A stretch of 64,000 bases of DNA from Brevibacillus migulae (GTDB taxonomy: Bacteria > Bacillota > Bacilli > Brevibacillales > Brevibacillaceae): the NCBI RefSeq assembly GCF_004521915.1, contig NZ_SDKD01000021.1, positions 32,627-96,626 of the forward strand, read 5' to 3'. A program made the position numbers and the translations under genes. The notes under the pieces were generated by a model. The model did not search any database. It saw only the letters and a program-made list of their open reading frames with translations, and was not told the origin of the DNA. Below, piece by piece: positions 42,869-51,678 of the stretch (position 1 is its first letter; each line of letters begins with the position of its first letter).

Positions 42869-43768
42869 TCAATTTCGTTTCCCCTTTAACACACGATAAT
42901 CACTGCCATTGGACAGGATCGTGATCGTTCCGTCCTGACTGGTTATGTATGTTTCAGCCCAGGATTCCCCGAGTCTTTCGAGAATCTCTTCCTGGCTTGT
43001 TTTCATCTCTGCACGCGATTTCCCCGTCTCAATCACCGCAACTTGCGGATCGACGAGAGATAGAAACGGCTGCGAAGAAGCCTGATTACTGCCTTGGGAA
43101 GCCACCTTCAGCACTTCTGCCTTCAGGTTTTTCCCCTCCTGCTCGATCAAGCGCTCCTCGGCATCCTCCCCGATCGCACTCGCAAACAGAAAACGGATCT
43201 TCCCCTGCTTGAGCAGGAAAACAAGCGAATTATTTTGCGGGGACAAGAACAAATTTTCACTCGGATGCAAAATCGTGATGGAGATGTCCTTATCCAGCCC
43301 AATCTGATCCCCTTTGGACAAAGGGATCAATTTTTTGTCGCTTTTGATCGGGACCGCCTGACGAACAGTTTCTTCTGTCAATTTGGGCAGCATCACTGTA
43401 TCGATTTGCAGCGATTCGGCCAAATAAGGAAAGCCACCTGCTTGCTCGGGTTGATCATTGGTGATAATCACATAATCAAGCTTGGTGACCTTCCTCTCTG
43501 CCAGAAGCCCAAGCAATGTCTTTACGTCCTGGGCTGCCCCTGTATCGACTAGCATATGTTTGCCATTGGGGAATCTCACCAATGTGCTTTCCCCTACTGG
43601 CAAGGTTAAGTACGTCACGATCATTCCGGTAAAATTGTCCTCATTTTCCGCCGAGAACGGATCTTCTACCTTGACCGCATTTTGCAGGTGACTGTCGATT
43701 CCGCATCCAGACAAAAAACATGCCATCACGATCGACAAAAAGAACAGGTATCCCTTTTTCCACAGCAT
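42869..43768 (-). CDS. Lipoprotein with degenerate metallo-beta-lactamase fold (ComEC-like)
   Basis: A lipoprotein (lipobox L-S-G-C near residue 22) of about 299 residues whose sequence tracks the ComEC-type beta-lactamase domain: L-V-D-T-G, L-D-Y-V-I-I-T, then a G-G motif, F-L-F-A-S, V-A-x-Q-G-S. The zinc-binding T-H-x-H-x-D-H is replaced by T-N-D-Q-P-E-Q, the T-G-D by A-S-A, and the H-H-G-S by S-Q-G-S, so metal catalysis should be lost. A pseudo-enzyme with a binding role is plausible. ATG 43768 follows AGGTGAT; GTG 43780 is possible. It lies between dinG and rex. Confidence 0.75.
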   Translation of the reverse strand: MLWKKGYLFFLSIVMACFLSGCGIDSHLQNAVKVEDPFSAENEDNFTGMIVTYLTLPVGESTLVRFPNGKHMLVDTGAAQDVKTLLGLLAERKVTKLDYVIITNDQPEQAGGFPYLAESLQIDTVMLPKLTEETVRQAVPIKSDKKLIPLSKGDQIGLDKDISITILHPSENLFLSPQNNSLVFLLKQGKIRFLFASAIGEDAEERLIEQEGKNLKAEVLKVASQGSNQASSQPFLSLVDPQVAVIETGKSRAEMKTSQEEILERLGESWAETYITSQDGTITILSNGSDYRVLKGKRN

Positions 43769-43810
43769 ATATTTTATCACCTAAATCCTCACAAGACTAT
43801 TGCTTTCATC

Positions 43811-46678
43811 TTATGATTCCGGTGAAGGCTCCATGCCCGTGAGAAACGGCTCGATTTGCTCACGCAGCTGCGGCCACGATCCCGTACGCACCTGGTAAGG
43901 CGGCAGGGACTGTAAAAAGGCACGGCCATAGCGGGATTCGATGATCCGCGTATCAAACACGACCACGACGCCGCGGTCATGCTGGTCGCGAATCAACCGT
44001 CCTACCCCTTGCTTGAACTGAATGACTGCTTCAGGCAAGGAAAGCGACATGAACGGATTTTTCCCGGCTTTTTTTAACAGCTCTCCCCTGCCAACCGCGA
44101 CGGGATGGTTCGGCGGTGAAAACGGTAAGCGCACGATGACCAGTGCGCTCAGTGCTTCCCCCGGAATGTCGACTCCCTCCCAAAAGCTGCTCGTCCCAAA
44201 AAGCACCGCTCTTTGTTCCCGCTGAAAGGTGCGTACGAGCTTACTCCGGTTATTGCTGTCAATCCCGTGCGCAAGCAGGAGAAACTCATCCTCAGAAGTC
44301 CGTTCCTTCATCCCGTTATATACCTGTCTCAGCATCGAATTTGCGGTAAAGAGAATGAGCGTGCGGCCATTTGCGGCCCGAATGATATCCAGGCAGCCTT
44401 GAATGACCGCCTCGATGAACTCAGCGTCATTCTCCTTTAAGGTTGGAAAGCCTGAAGGAATCAAGATCAGACCTTGTTTTTCATAGTCAAATGGAGATGG
44501 AAGGCTTACGGTACGCACCTTTTCCTCCGGCAGCTGATCAAGGCCAAAGGTATGCTTGATATAGGAAAAGCTATTTTTCACGGTAAGCGTCGCCGATGTC
44601 ATCACCACACTGCGCGTGTCTGTAAACAGAGGAGACAGCTCTTGCGCCACCTCCAGAGGAGCCGCATACAGATAGACATGCTTGCGCTGCGTTCGCGATT
44701 CTTCCTCCATCCAGTACACATAGTTATCATCGTCGCAATGGATGAGGAAGTGCAGATGCTCGGCCGCTTCGTGCAAGTCATCCAGCAATCCGCGCATATC
44801 GGTCATCGCACTTTTCATGAAATAGGTGGGAGCCTCTTCCCCCCCTTTTGTCAGGGCAAGCAGCTTCTCCAGCGTTTCGGCGAACGACAGAAGCTTGCTG
44901 ATCAGCCCCTCTGCTTTCGTGATGAGTTTTTCCCCATTGCGCCCCGCAAACGACGCTTGCTGGTAACGGACGGTCACGCTGCCAGCATCGGTCGTCTCGA
45001 AGCCGCGCTTCATCACCCATGTATGCAATTGCTTGGTCCAGCCCAGCACATCATCGCGTATCTGATGCTGGGTGGTCCCCAGGCTGGAAAGGATTTCCTT
45101 CGCGCGCTCCTCGGTATCGACTCGCCATTGAATCAGGTCTTCCACAAAGCCTTGAATCCGTCCGGTGACATCGATACCGAGACGATCAACCAAAAACTGA
45201 AGCTGGGCCGTCGAATATTTTCGCCCCATGTGCTGGGTCGCAGCCGCCTCCAGATGATGGGCCTCGTCGATCACCGCCACTTGATAGGACGGTAAAATAT
45301 GATTGTCAGTTGCCAAATCCGTGACCAGCAATGCATGGTTGACGACCAGGAGATCGGCTTTCTTCGCCTGCTCCCTCGCTTGGAAATAATAGCAGCGGCT
45401 GAACCATGGACATTGTCGATGCAGACAGGAATGCGCGTCGCTTTTCACTTGTTGCCAATACAGCGTACCCGATGGCGGCAGGCTCAGCTCTTCCACATCC
45501 CCTGTCAAGGTCTGGGTTAACCAGGTCACCATCTGAGATTTGACGAGGCGCATCTCTTGGCTGTTTTGCTCGACACTTTCATCCAGACTCTGCTCGAACT
45601 TGCGCAAGCATAGGTAATTGCCTCGGCCCTTCAACTTGGCCGCCGTAAACGGAAAAGGCACGATTTTTTTCAGTCGCGGAATGTCTTTTTCAAATAATTG
45701 CTCCTGTAAGGTAATCGTATTGGTGCTGATGATCACCGGTTCTCCGTGATTCTTGGACCAATAAGCAGCCGGCAGCAGGTAGGCAAATGACTTTCCGGTA
45801 CCTGTCCCCGCTTCTACGAGCAGATGGCTGCCCGCTTCCAGCGCTTCCCGGATCGCCTTGATCATAGCCTCCTGTGATTCCCTCCGCTGAAACCCCTCTA
45901 TCTGCACTGATAACGCTTCTTCGGACTCGTCTATCTCAGGCATGGGATAGACTCCAGCAGACACAAGCAGCTGCTGTACCTCTTCCGGTTCCCGCCTGCG
46001 CAAGGCAATCTGCCGGTAAATATCCCACTCGTCCTGTTCTTCGCCTTCTCCTTCCTCGAGCACCGCATGCGTCAGCTTCTCCATTTCCATCTGTCTCAGC
46101 AACTCGCCGACATCCGAACGAAAGGAGGAAACGAGCATCTGCAGCCTTTGAATCGTCGGCAACGGCAGGCGGCGCATCAGGTCATACAAATACAAAAACA
46201 GATGTGCGGTAGCCAGCGCATCGCTATCCGCCTGATGCGGACGATCATGATAAATATCCAAATCGTCTGCCAGTTCGACCAACCGATAGCTTCCCTGCAT
46301 CGGCAGAAGAAAACGAGCCAGCTCCACGGTATCGATCACAGGTCCATCAAATGTATAATAGCCCTGGTTACTCAGGGCTTCTTGTAAGAATTGCAGGTCA
46401 AAGGTTGCATTATGGGCAACAAAAACGCTTCCGTCCAAGCGCCGCAGCATTTCCGGCATGATTTCTTCCAGTGTGGGTGCATCCGCAACCATCTCATCCG
46501 TAATACCGGTGAGCTGCGTGATATAGGCGGGAATCGCTTGACCCGGATTGACAAACGTGGCATATGTATCGGTAATTTTTCCGTCCTCAACGGTCACCGC
46601 ACCGATTTGTATAATCTGGTCTCCCTGACGAGGGGAGCTTCCCGTGGTTTCAAAATCTACGATAAAAAAACGATTCAA
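43811..46678 (-). CDS. dinG: DinG-family helicase with N-terminal exonuclease
   Basis: A 955-residue protein with a DEDD exonuclease domain (1-170, F-I-V-D-F-E-T-T-G and later D-S-D-A) fused to an XPD-like helicase: Walker A A-G-T-G-T-G-K-S near 290, D-E-A-H box I-D-E-A-H near 460 and Q-G-x-G-R near 880. Cysteines in the region 390-450 may bind a cluster. In Bacillota DinG the exonuclease is usual. The likely start is TTG 46678 with GAGGTGAC upstream; an ATG at 46699 lacks a site. It sits between the TPR gene and the lipoprotein. Confidence 0.92.
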   Translation of the reverse strand: MNRFFIVDFETTGSSPRQGDQIIQIGAVTVEDGKITDTYATFVNPGQAIPAYITQLTGITDEMVADAPTLEEIMPEMLRRLDGSVFVAHNATFDLQFLQEALSNQGYYTFDGPVIDTVELARFLLPMQGSYRLVELADDLDIYHDRPHQADSDALATAHLFLYLYDLMRRLPLPTIQRLQMLVSSFRSDVGELLRQMEMEKLTHAVLEEGEGEEQDEWDIYRQIALRRREPEEVQQLLVSAGVYPMPEIDESEEALSVQIEGFQRRESQEAMIKAIREALEAGSHLLVEAGTGTGKSFAYLLPAAYWSKNHGEPVIISTNTITLQEQLFEKDIPRLKKIVPFPFTAAKLKGRGNYLCLRKFEQSLDESVEQNSQEMRLVKSQMVTWLTQTLTGDVEELSLPPSGTLYWQQVKSDAHSCLHRQCPWFSRCYYFQAREQAKKADLLVVNHALLVTDLATDNHILPSYQVAVIDEAHHLEAAATQHMGRKYSTAQLQFLVDRLGIDVTGRIQGFVEDLIQWRVDTEERAKEILSSLGTTQHQIRDDVLGWTKQLHTWVMKRGFETTDAGSVTVRYQQASFAGRNGEKLITKAEGLISKLLSFAETLEKLLALTKGGEEAPTYFMKSAMTDMRGLLDDLHEAAEHLHFLIHCDDDNYVYWMEEESRTQRKHVYLYAAPLEVAQELSPLFTDTRSVVMTSATLTVKNSFSYIKHTFGLDQLPEEKVRTVSLPSPFDYEKQGLILIPSGFPTLKENDAEFIEAVIQGCLDIIRAANGRTLILFTANSMLRQVYNGMKERTSEDEFLLLAHGIDSNNRSKLVRTFQREQRAVLFGTSSFWEGVDIPGEALSALVIVRLPFSPPNHPVAVGRGELLKKAGKNPFMSLSLPEAVIQFKQGVGRLIRDQHDRGVVVVFDTRIIESRYGRAFLQSLPPYQVRTGSWPQLREQIEPFLTGMEPSPES

Positions 46679-46761
46679 ACGTGTCACCTCGATCAACATA
46701 CAAGCAGCTCAAAAATTGAAGTACCTATCAGAAATTCGGCAACATTCACCGGAATCCTTCT

Positions 46762-48237
46762 CTACGGTTTCGGAAGAGGTATGATGGGCAGCTCCGTGTC
46801 TGCCTGTGTGTCAATCTTGCCCAGTTTTGTGTCGCACAGACGACGATATAAGGCGACCTCACGAAAATCATTCTCTTGTACGCGTTGAAAATATTGGTCC
46901 GCCAGCTGCCAATTTTCCTCCATAATCGCTAGACGGCCCAGATGAAAATACCCAAGCGATTGCAGATAAGGGTTATCCGTCTCCTGCAAAAATTGACGAG
47001 CCAACTGTCTGGCACTTTCCATCTCACCCATTCGTTCATAGGCCGACACCATGCCGGAGCGCGTCAAATGATGGTCGCTTTTCTTCTGTAATATGGAGCG
47101 AAAGACCCGAATAGCCTCATCCATTTTCCCATCAAACAGCAGCATCCACCCATACGTAAACTGAAAATCAAGGTTTTCCGGCGTCAAGGTAATTGCTTTT
47201 TTCATCAGCGGCAAAGCGACCCGGGTGCCGGCGATCAACCAAGTATTCCAGGCAAGCCCTTGATAAACCCAGCCCTCAAGCGGCAGCTGCTCCCGCAGAT
47301 AGACATAGCACAGCTGTGCCCGATGGATTTGTCCGCGGGCTTCATACATGGTTGCCATTTCATACAGGGTATTGCTGCCGAGAACGCGTGCGGGAACTTT
47401 CAATCGCCCTGGCGGCACCATCTCTTTTGTCTGCAAATCAGATTTGACTAAGGATTGTGCGGCCCGCAGCCAGATCGCCTCCGCTTCCCAATCGTCCTGC
47501 TCGAGTTCCATGTAGCGTTCCACTGAGTTGAACGCATCTTCAACCTCTTCATCATGCAAATAGCACAGCGCCAGGTTAAAATGCGCATCGGCATAGTCGG
47601 GATCCACCTCGATCGCTGCCTTGAACGCTTGCGCAGCCTCCAGCCACTGCTCTTCGTCGGCGAGGATACACCCGATGGCATTATAGCTGATGCTCATCAC
47701 TCTTTGCGAGCTGGAAGTCCTGCTGAGTAAGCGGAACTCCTTCAATCCTTGCTCCTGATCGCCGGACAATAACAGACTGTAAGCATAATAGAGACGTCCC
47801 ATTTCCCAGTCTGGAGAATGTTTCATCAATTCGTCAAAGCATGTTTTCGCATCCTGATAAAGCCGCAGGTGGTAAAAACCTTCCCCTTTTCGAAACAGCG
47901 GCTCGTGGGGATGTCTTTTCTCGCCATGAACCGGAAACGCTGGAAAGGCTTCGTCGGGTTCAGTGTCTTCCGCTGAACCTGCTGTATTGACTGCGATAGC
48001 CTCATCATCCGCTTCAGGCATGAATGCAGTTAATTGCTCTTCTTTCACCGTCTTGATCACGGTTGAGAGCGACTCCTCAAATCTCATCCATAAATCAATC
48101 ACGTGATCGCTTGCTTTGCGCAGCTCCAACAGCTCGTTGGCCAGACCAAGCCTTGCCTTATCTGTAGCAGTTGGCCATTGCTTCGCCACTTCTTGCAATT
48201 TGGAAGTTAACTGCGCAAAATAATTTTCCAACGTCAT
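46762..48237 (-). CDS. TPR-repeat protein
   Basis: Unrecognised 491-residue protein of tetratricopeptide repeats: several 34-residue motifs such as A-F-K-A-A-I-E-V-D-P-D-Y-A-D-A-H-F-N-L-A and Y-L-Q-S-L-G-Y-F-H-L-G-R from about 110 to the end. The first 90 residues are helical. TPRs mediate protein-protein contacts. Start ATG 48237 follows GGGGGGTGG, and that site lies within the right arm of a hairpin. It separates panD from dinG, which are close in B. subtilis. Confidence 0.8.
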   Translation of the reverse strand: MTLENYFAQLTSKLQEVAKQWPTATDKARLGLANELLELRKASDHVIDLWMRFEESLSTVIKTVKEEQLTAFMPEADDEAIAVNTAGSAEDTEPDEAFPAFPVHGEKRHPHEPLFRKGEGFYHLRLYQDAKTCFDELMKHSPDWEMGRLYYAYSLLLSGDQEQGLKEFRLLSRTSSSQRVMSISYNAIGCILADEEQWLEAAQAFKAAIEVDPDYADAHFNLALCYLHDEEVEDAFNSVERYMELEQDDWEAEAIWLRAAQSLVKSDLQTKEMVPPGRLKVPARVLGSNTLYEMATMYEARGQIHRAQLCYVYLREQLPLEGWVYQGLAWNTWLIAGTRVALPLMKKAITLTPENLDFQFTYGWMLLFDGKMDEAIRVFRSILQKKSDHHLTRSGMVSAYERMGEMESARQLARQFLQETDNPYLQSLGYFHLGRLAIMEENWQLADQYFQRVQENDFREVALYRRLCDTKLGKIDTQADTELPIIPLPKP

Positions 48238-48243
48238 AAGAAA

Positions 48244-48300
48244 AGCCACCCCCCTGTTACGCCAGTGAGTCAGTAACATTGTCTCACAAGGGGAGTGGCT
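48244..48300. terminator. Hairpin between panD and the TPR gene, sequestering its ribosome site
   Basis: AGCCAC-CCCCT-GT (48244-48257) pairs with AC-AAGGGG-GTGGCT (48286-48300), with an inner GTGAG / CTCAC stem. On the minus strand it is followed by TTTTCTT and on the plus strand by CTATTCTTTTT. It can terminate panBCD and at the same time bury the GGGGGGTGG site of the TPR gene. Confidence 0.65.
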
Positions 48301-48326
48301 CTATTCTTTTTCTGGTACGCGTCCAC

Positions 48327-48710
48327 CTACATTACGGTTGCGTGTACTTCCTCTGCCAGGATGGTTTCAATTTTATTATTTTCTCCCATAATGGCGACAC
48401 GAGGCTTATGATGGCGAGCTTGCTCATCCGTCATCAGCGCATAGGAGATAATGATCACGACATCACCTGGCTGTACAAGTCTAGCCGCTGCTCCATTCAA
48501 GCAAATCACGCCGCTGCCCGGTTCCCCTTCAATGACATAGGTTTCCAACCGCGCTCCGTTGTTGTTGTTCACGATTTGCACTTTTTCATTTGGCAGGATA
48601 TCGACGGCATCCATGATATTCTTGTCGATGGTGATGCTGCCTACATAATTGAGATTCGCTTCTGTAACTGTGGCCCGATGGATCTTTGCCTTCATCATGG
48701 TCCGAAACAT
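48327..48710 (-). CDS. panD: Aspartate 1-decarboxylase PanD
   Basis: Pyruvoyl enzyme making beta-alanine for pantothenate, 127 residues. Self-cleavage at Y-V-G-S-I-T (G24-S25) generates the pyruvoyl group. It is the last gene of panBCD, 21 bases after panC. Its substrate aspartate is made by aspB in the same window. Confidence 0.96.
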   Translation of the reverse strand: MFRTMMKAKIHRATVTEANLNYVGSITIDKNIMDAVDILPNEKVQIVNNNNGARLETYVIEGEPGSGVICLNGAAARLVQPGDVVIIISYALMTDEQARHHKPRVAIMGENNKIETILAEEVHATVM

Positions 48711-48731
48711 ACCGACACTCTCCTTCAGGTA

Positions 48732-49595
48732 TTACGAAATAGTCAGGATCATATTGTCAATTAAGCGTGTCCGTCCGAAACGAACCGCGAGCGCTACCAG
48801 CACCTGCTCCCCGGATTTCCACTCCTTGACAGCCGTCAAGTCCGGATAACGGAGGATTTCCGCATAATCGATGTCGGCCAGAGGTTGGGTGCTGATCATG
48901 TTTTTCATTTCCGCAATAATCCGGTCCAACGGTTGCTTCGTCACGATTGACGAGCGAACATGCTGGAGTGTCTGATAGAGGATCGTCGCTTGCTTACGTT
49001 CCTCCTCATTCAGATACACATTGCGGGAGCTCATCGCCAACCCGTCTTCTTCCCGGATGATCGGGCAGCGGACGATTTGCACAGGAACAGAAAGATCCCG
49101 CACCATCTGTTCGACGACTGCCACCTGTTGGGCATCCTTTTGTCCGAAAAAGGCAAGATCTGGCTGCACGATTTGGAAAAGTTTCATCACGACTGTGGCC
49201 ACACCATCAAAGTGTCCCGGTCTTGATTTCCCGCACAACGGCTCAGAAACCTGAGACACGGTAATATTGGTCAGCACTCTAGAAGGATACATTTCTTCCA
49301 CGGATGGGGTAAACAGCAAATCCACTCCAGCAGCTTTGGCTACTTTCCGATCGTGCTCGAGATCCCGCGGGTATCTGCTCAAATCTTCATTTGGTCCGAA
49401 TTGCAGCGGATTGACAAAAATACTCATCACGACAAAATCCGCCTGCTCTCTCGCAGCTCTTACCAAGCTTGCATGGCCGTCATGCAAATACCCCATTGTC
49501 GGGACAAAACCGATCGTTTTGCCTGCTTGACGGGCTTCTTTTATACGCTGACGCAGCGCCGCAATCGTTGATTCTTCCATGAGTGTCTGAATCAT
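48732..49595 (-). CDS. panC: Pantothenate synthetase PanC
   Basis: ATP-dependent joining of pantoate and beta-alanine, 287 residues. V-P-T-M-G-Y-L-H-D-G-H-A-S-L near residue 35 and M-S-S-R-N-V-Y-L near 185 are the nucleotide-binding motifs of the family. The ATG overlaps the panB stop codon (ATGA), with GGGG seven bases upstream. An open N-terminal extension to 49814 lies inside panB and is not used. Confidence 0.95.
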   Translation of the reverse strand: MIQTLMEESTIAALRQRIKEARQAGKTIGFVPTMGYLHDGHASLVRAAREQADFVVMSIFVNPLQFGPNEDLSRYPRDLEHDRKVAKAAGVDLLFTPSVEEMYPSRVLTNITVSQVSEPLCGKSRPGHFDGVATVVMKLFQIVQPDLAFFGQKDAQQVAVVEQMVRDLSVPVQIVRCPIIREEDGLAMSSRNVYLNEEERKQATILYQTLQHVRSSIVTKQPLDRIIAEMKNMISTQPLADIDYAEILRYPDLTAVKEWKSGEQVLVALAVRFGRTRLIDNMILTIS

Positions 49596-50452
49596 GCTTT
49601 TACCCCATCTCCGTATAACTGTTTGATCGTCTCCTCGGAAGCCGTGAACGTATGCTCCGCTGCCGGGAAGCGCTTTGCTTTCACATCGAGCACGTAATCG
49701 GATACGGCTTGCTTGATTGCTTCTCCGACCTGTGCGTAGCTTTTCACGAATTTCGGTTTGATTTGGGAAGCGTAGGATAGCACGTCGTGGAACACCAGCA
49801 CTTGACCGTCGCATTTCACCCCTGCCCCGATCCCGATGGTTGGGATGGAGACGCTATCCGTGACGAGAGCCGCTACTTCCTCTGGTACACATTCCAGAAC
49901 CACGGCAAAAGCACCCGCTTCCTCCAATGCTTTGGCTTCTTCAATCAACCGTTTGGCGGATTCGATGTCTTTTCCCTGCACCCGATAGCCGCCCAGCTGA
50001 TGGACGGATTGCGGGGTAAGACCAATATGACCAACGACCGGGATACCCGCCTGCGTACAACGCCGGACTACCGGTACGATTTCCAGTCCACCTTCGATTT
50101 TTACAGCTTTGGCCATGCCCTCTTGCATCAGTCTACCTGCATTTTTGACGGCTTCCTCTACCGTGCCATGGTAGCTGAGGAATGGCATATCCGTTACGAC
50201 AAACGCTCGCTTTGTGCCACGGGCAACCGCCTTGGAATGATGAATCATGTCCTCCATGGTCACCGGGATCGTCGAATCATACCCCAGCACGACCATGCCC
50301 AGCGAATCACCGACAAGGATCATGTCTACACCCGCTTCATCGACCAGCTTGGCTGACGGAAAGTCATAGGCCGTCACCATGGCGATGGGGTGCTTGTTCT
50401 GCTTGCTTTTGCGCAAGTCTGCCGTCGTTACCGGATTGCTTTGATTACTCAT
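49592..50452 (-). CDS. panB: Ketopantoate hydroxymethyltransferase PanB
   Basis: First committed step of pantothenate synthesis, 286 residues, TIM barrel. M-V-T-A-Y-D near residue 25 and G-D-S-L-G-M-V-V-L-G near 50 are conserved. AAAAGGAGAGAAGGT precedes ATG 50452. The frame remains open up to 50668 through the leader, but that part has no ribosome site and contains the terminator. It begins the panBCD operon under leader control. Confidence 0.95.
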   Translation of the reverse strand: MSNQSNPVTTADLRKSKQNKHPIAMVTAYDFPSAKLVDEAGVDMILVGDSLGMVVLGYDSTIPVTMEDMIHHSKAVARGTKRAFVVTDMPFLSYHGTVEEAVKNAGRLMQEGMAKAVKIEGGLEIVPVVRRCTQAGIPVVGHIGLTPQSVHQLGGYRVQGKDIESAKRLIEEAKALEEAGAFAVVLECVPEEVAALVTDSVSIPTIGIGAGVKCDGQVLVFHDVLSYASQIKPKFVKSYAQVGEAIKQAVSDYVLDVKAKRFPAAEHTFTASEETIKQLYGDGVKA

Positions 50453-50491
50453 ACCTTCTCTCCTTTTTGCTTCCTGCTCCCGTGTAAATCC

Positions 50492-50525
50492 AAAAAAACC
50501 TTCTTTCCGAATGCGAAAGAAGGTT
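50492..50525 (-). terminator. Terminator inside the panBCD leader, or end of the cca-birA unit
   Basis: Perfect 11-bp stem AACCTTCTTTC / GAAAGAAGGTT with a 7-base loop, followed on the minus strand by TTTTTTT. It stands 40 bases before panB and about 170 bases after the birA stop. Confidence 0.88.
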
Positions 50526-50676
50526 GTCCATACGAAAACACATGTACTTTTGGATTTCCTTCTGTCTCGGTCCCACACAGGCTCAGAGCAGATGATTTTT
50601 TTGGAAGAAAAAGAAAACACATACAACTTGATGAGTGCCGTTCCCAGCAATTGGAGATACAGCCTCATCCGAGTTT

Positions 50677-50685
50677 ATTATAACA
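50677..50685 (-). promoter_or_regulatory. Extended -10 promoter of panB leader
   Basis: TGTTATAAT on the minus strand is a perfect extended -10 element (TGnTATAAT), with a poor -35. It lies seven bases past the end of birA and would start a leader of about 215 bases that contains the terminator. Confidence 0.55.
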
Positions 50686-50691
50686 GAAGCA

Positions 50692-51678
50692 TTACCGCTC
50701 TGCACCATAATCGATATCCGCTGAATACACTTTGTGGCGAATGCCGGTGCCATCCTCCACGATTAGCACACCTTCCGGATCAAGTCCGATGGATTTCCCC
50801 TCGATGGTAGTGTGAATCGTTCGCACCGTTACCATGCGTCCCAATGATATGGAACGGGCTTCCCACGCCTGCTTGATCTGATCAAATCCATGTGCCAAGT
50901 AATGGAGATATTCCGCTTCGAATTCCTGGCAAAATGCCTGCAAGAGCGCGGCTCGCTTGATTTCGTTTCCGCTTGCGATCCGCAGGGAAGTGGCGATCTC
51001 GCGCAAATCATCAGGAAAATCGGATTCGACGGTATTCACATTGATCCCGATCCCGATGACCAAATAATTGATCCGGTCCGATTCAGCGTTCAACTCCGTC
51101 AAGATACCACAAAATTTTTTCCCTTGATAGAGCAAATCGTTTGGCCATTTGATCTGTACCGAAACACCCGTATGCAGCTGTATCGCTTTCGCCAAGGCAA
51201 CAGCGGTCAATAAAGTAAGCTGCGGGGCTTTGGACAGGGGAATGGAAGGTCTTATGATGAGACTCATCCAGATGCCCGTTCCTTTCGGCGAGTGCCAGGC
51301 TCGTCCAAGCCTCCCTTTTCCGCCGTTTTGCTTTTCCGCGATCACGATGGTGCCTTCGGGAGCTCCTTTGCTCGCTACCTCATGGGCTAACATCTGCGTC
51401 GAGACGACCTCATCATGCGCATAGATCCGCTGACCCATGATTCTCGTCTGCAAGCCTGTCTGGATCGCTTCCTCCGATAAACTGTCTGGTGCCGACAGCA
51501 AGCGGTAGCCAGCTTTGCGCACAGCATCGAAGCGATAGCCCTCCTGGCGCAGCTCCTCGATATGCTTCCATACGGCCGTGCGTGTACAATTGCAAATCTG
51601 GCTCAACGCTTCTCCCGAGATAAATTCACCCGGGTGCTGATGGAAAGCCTTCAGTATCTCATGCTTGATGTTTTTCAT
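50692..51678 (-). CDS. birA: Biotin protein ligase / biotin repressor BirA
   Basis: A 328-residue bifunctional protein. An N-terminal helix-turn-helix (1-60) represses biotin genes, and the ligase domain has G-G-K-G-R-L-G-R-A-W near 120 and K-W-P-N-D-L near 180, followed by a C-terminal SH3-like part. It overlaps the cca gene by 20 bases and is co-transcribed with it, as in B. subtilis. Confidence 0.94.
   Translation of the reverse strand: MKNIKHEILKAFHQHPGEFISGEALSQICNCTRTAVWKHIEELRQEGYRFDAVRKAGYRLLSAPDSLSEEAIQTGLQTRIMGQRIYAHDEVVSTQMLAHEVASKGAPEGTIVIAEKQNGGKGRLGRAWHSPKGTGIWMSLIIRPSIPLSKAPQLTLLTAVALAKAIQLHTGVSVQIKWPNDLLYQGKKFCGILTELNAESDRINYLVIGIGINVNTVESDFPDDLREIATSLRIASGNEIKRAALLQAFCQEFEAEYLHYLAHGFDQIKQAWEARSISLGRMVTVRTIHTTIEGKSIGLDPEGVLIVEDGTGIRHKVYSADIDYGAER

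Noticed and set aside
50529..50600. T-box-like GTGGGACCGAG in the panB leader
   Set aside because: It only partly resembles the T-box core (UGGnACC), and no specifier-loop stem or matching antiterminator was found; panBCD is not a usual T-box target.
50453..50668. 72-codon N-terminal extension of panB in frame
   Set aside because: It would start almost at the transcription start without a ribosome site and would run through the terminator hairpin; PanB homologues begin at 50452.
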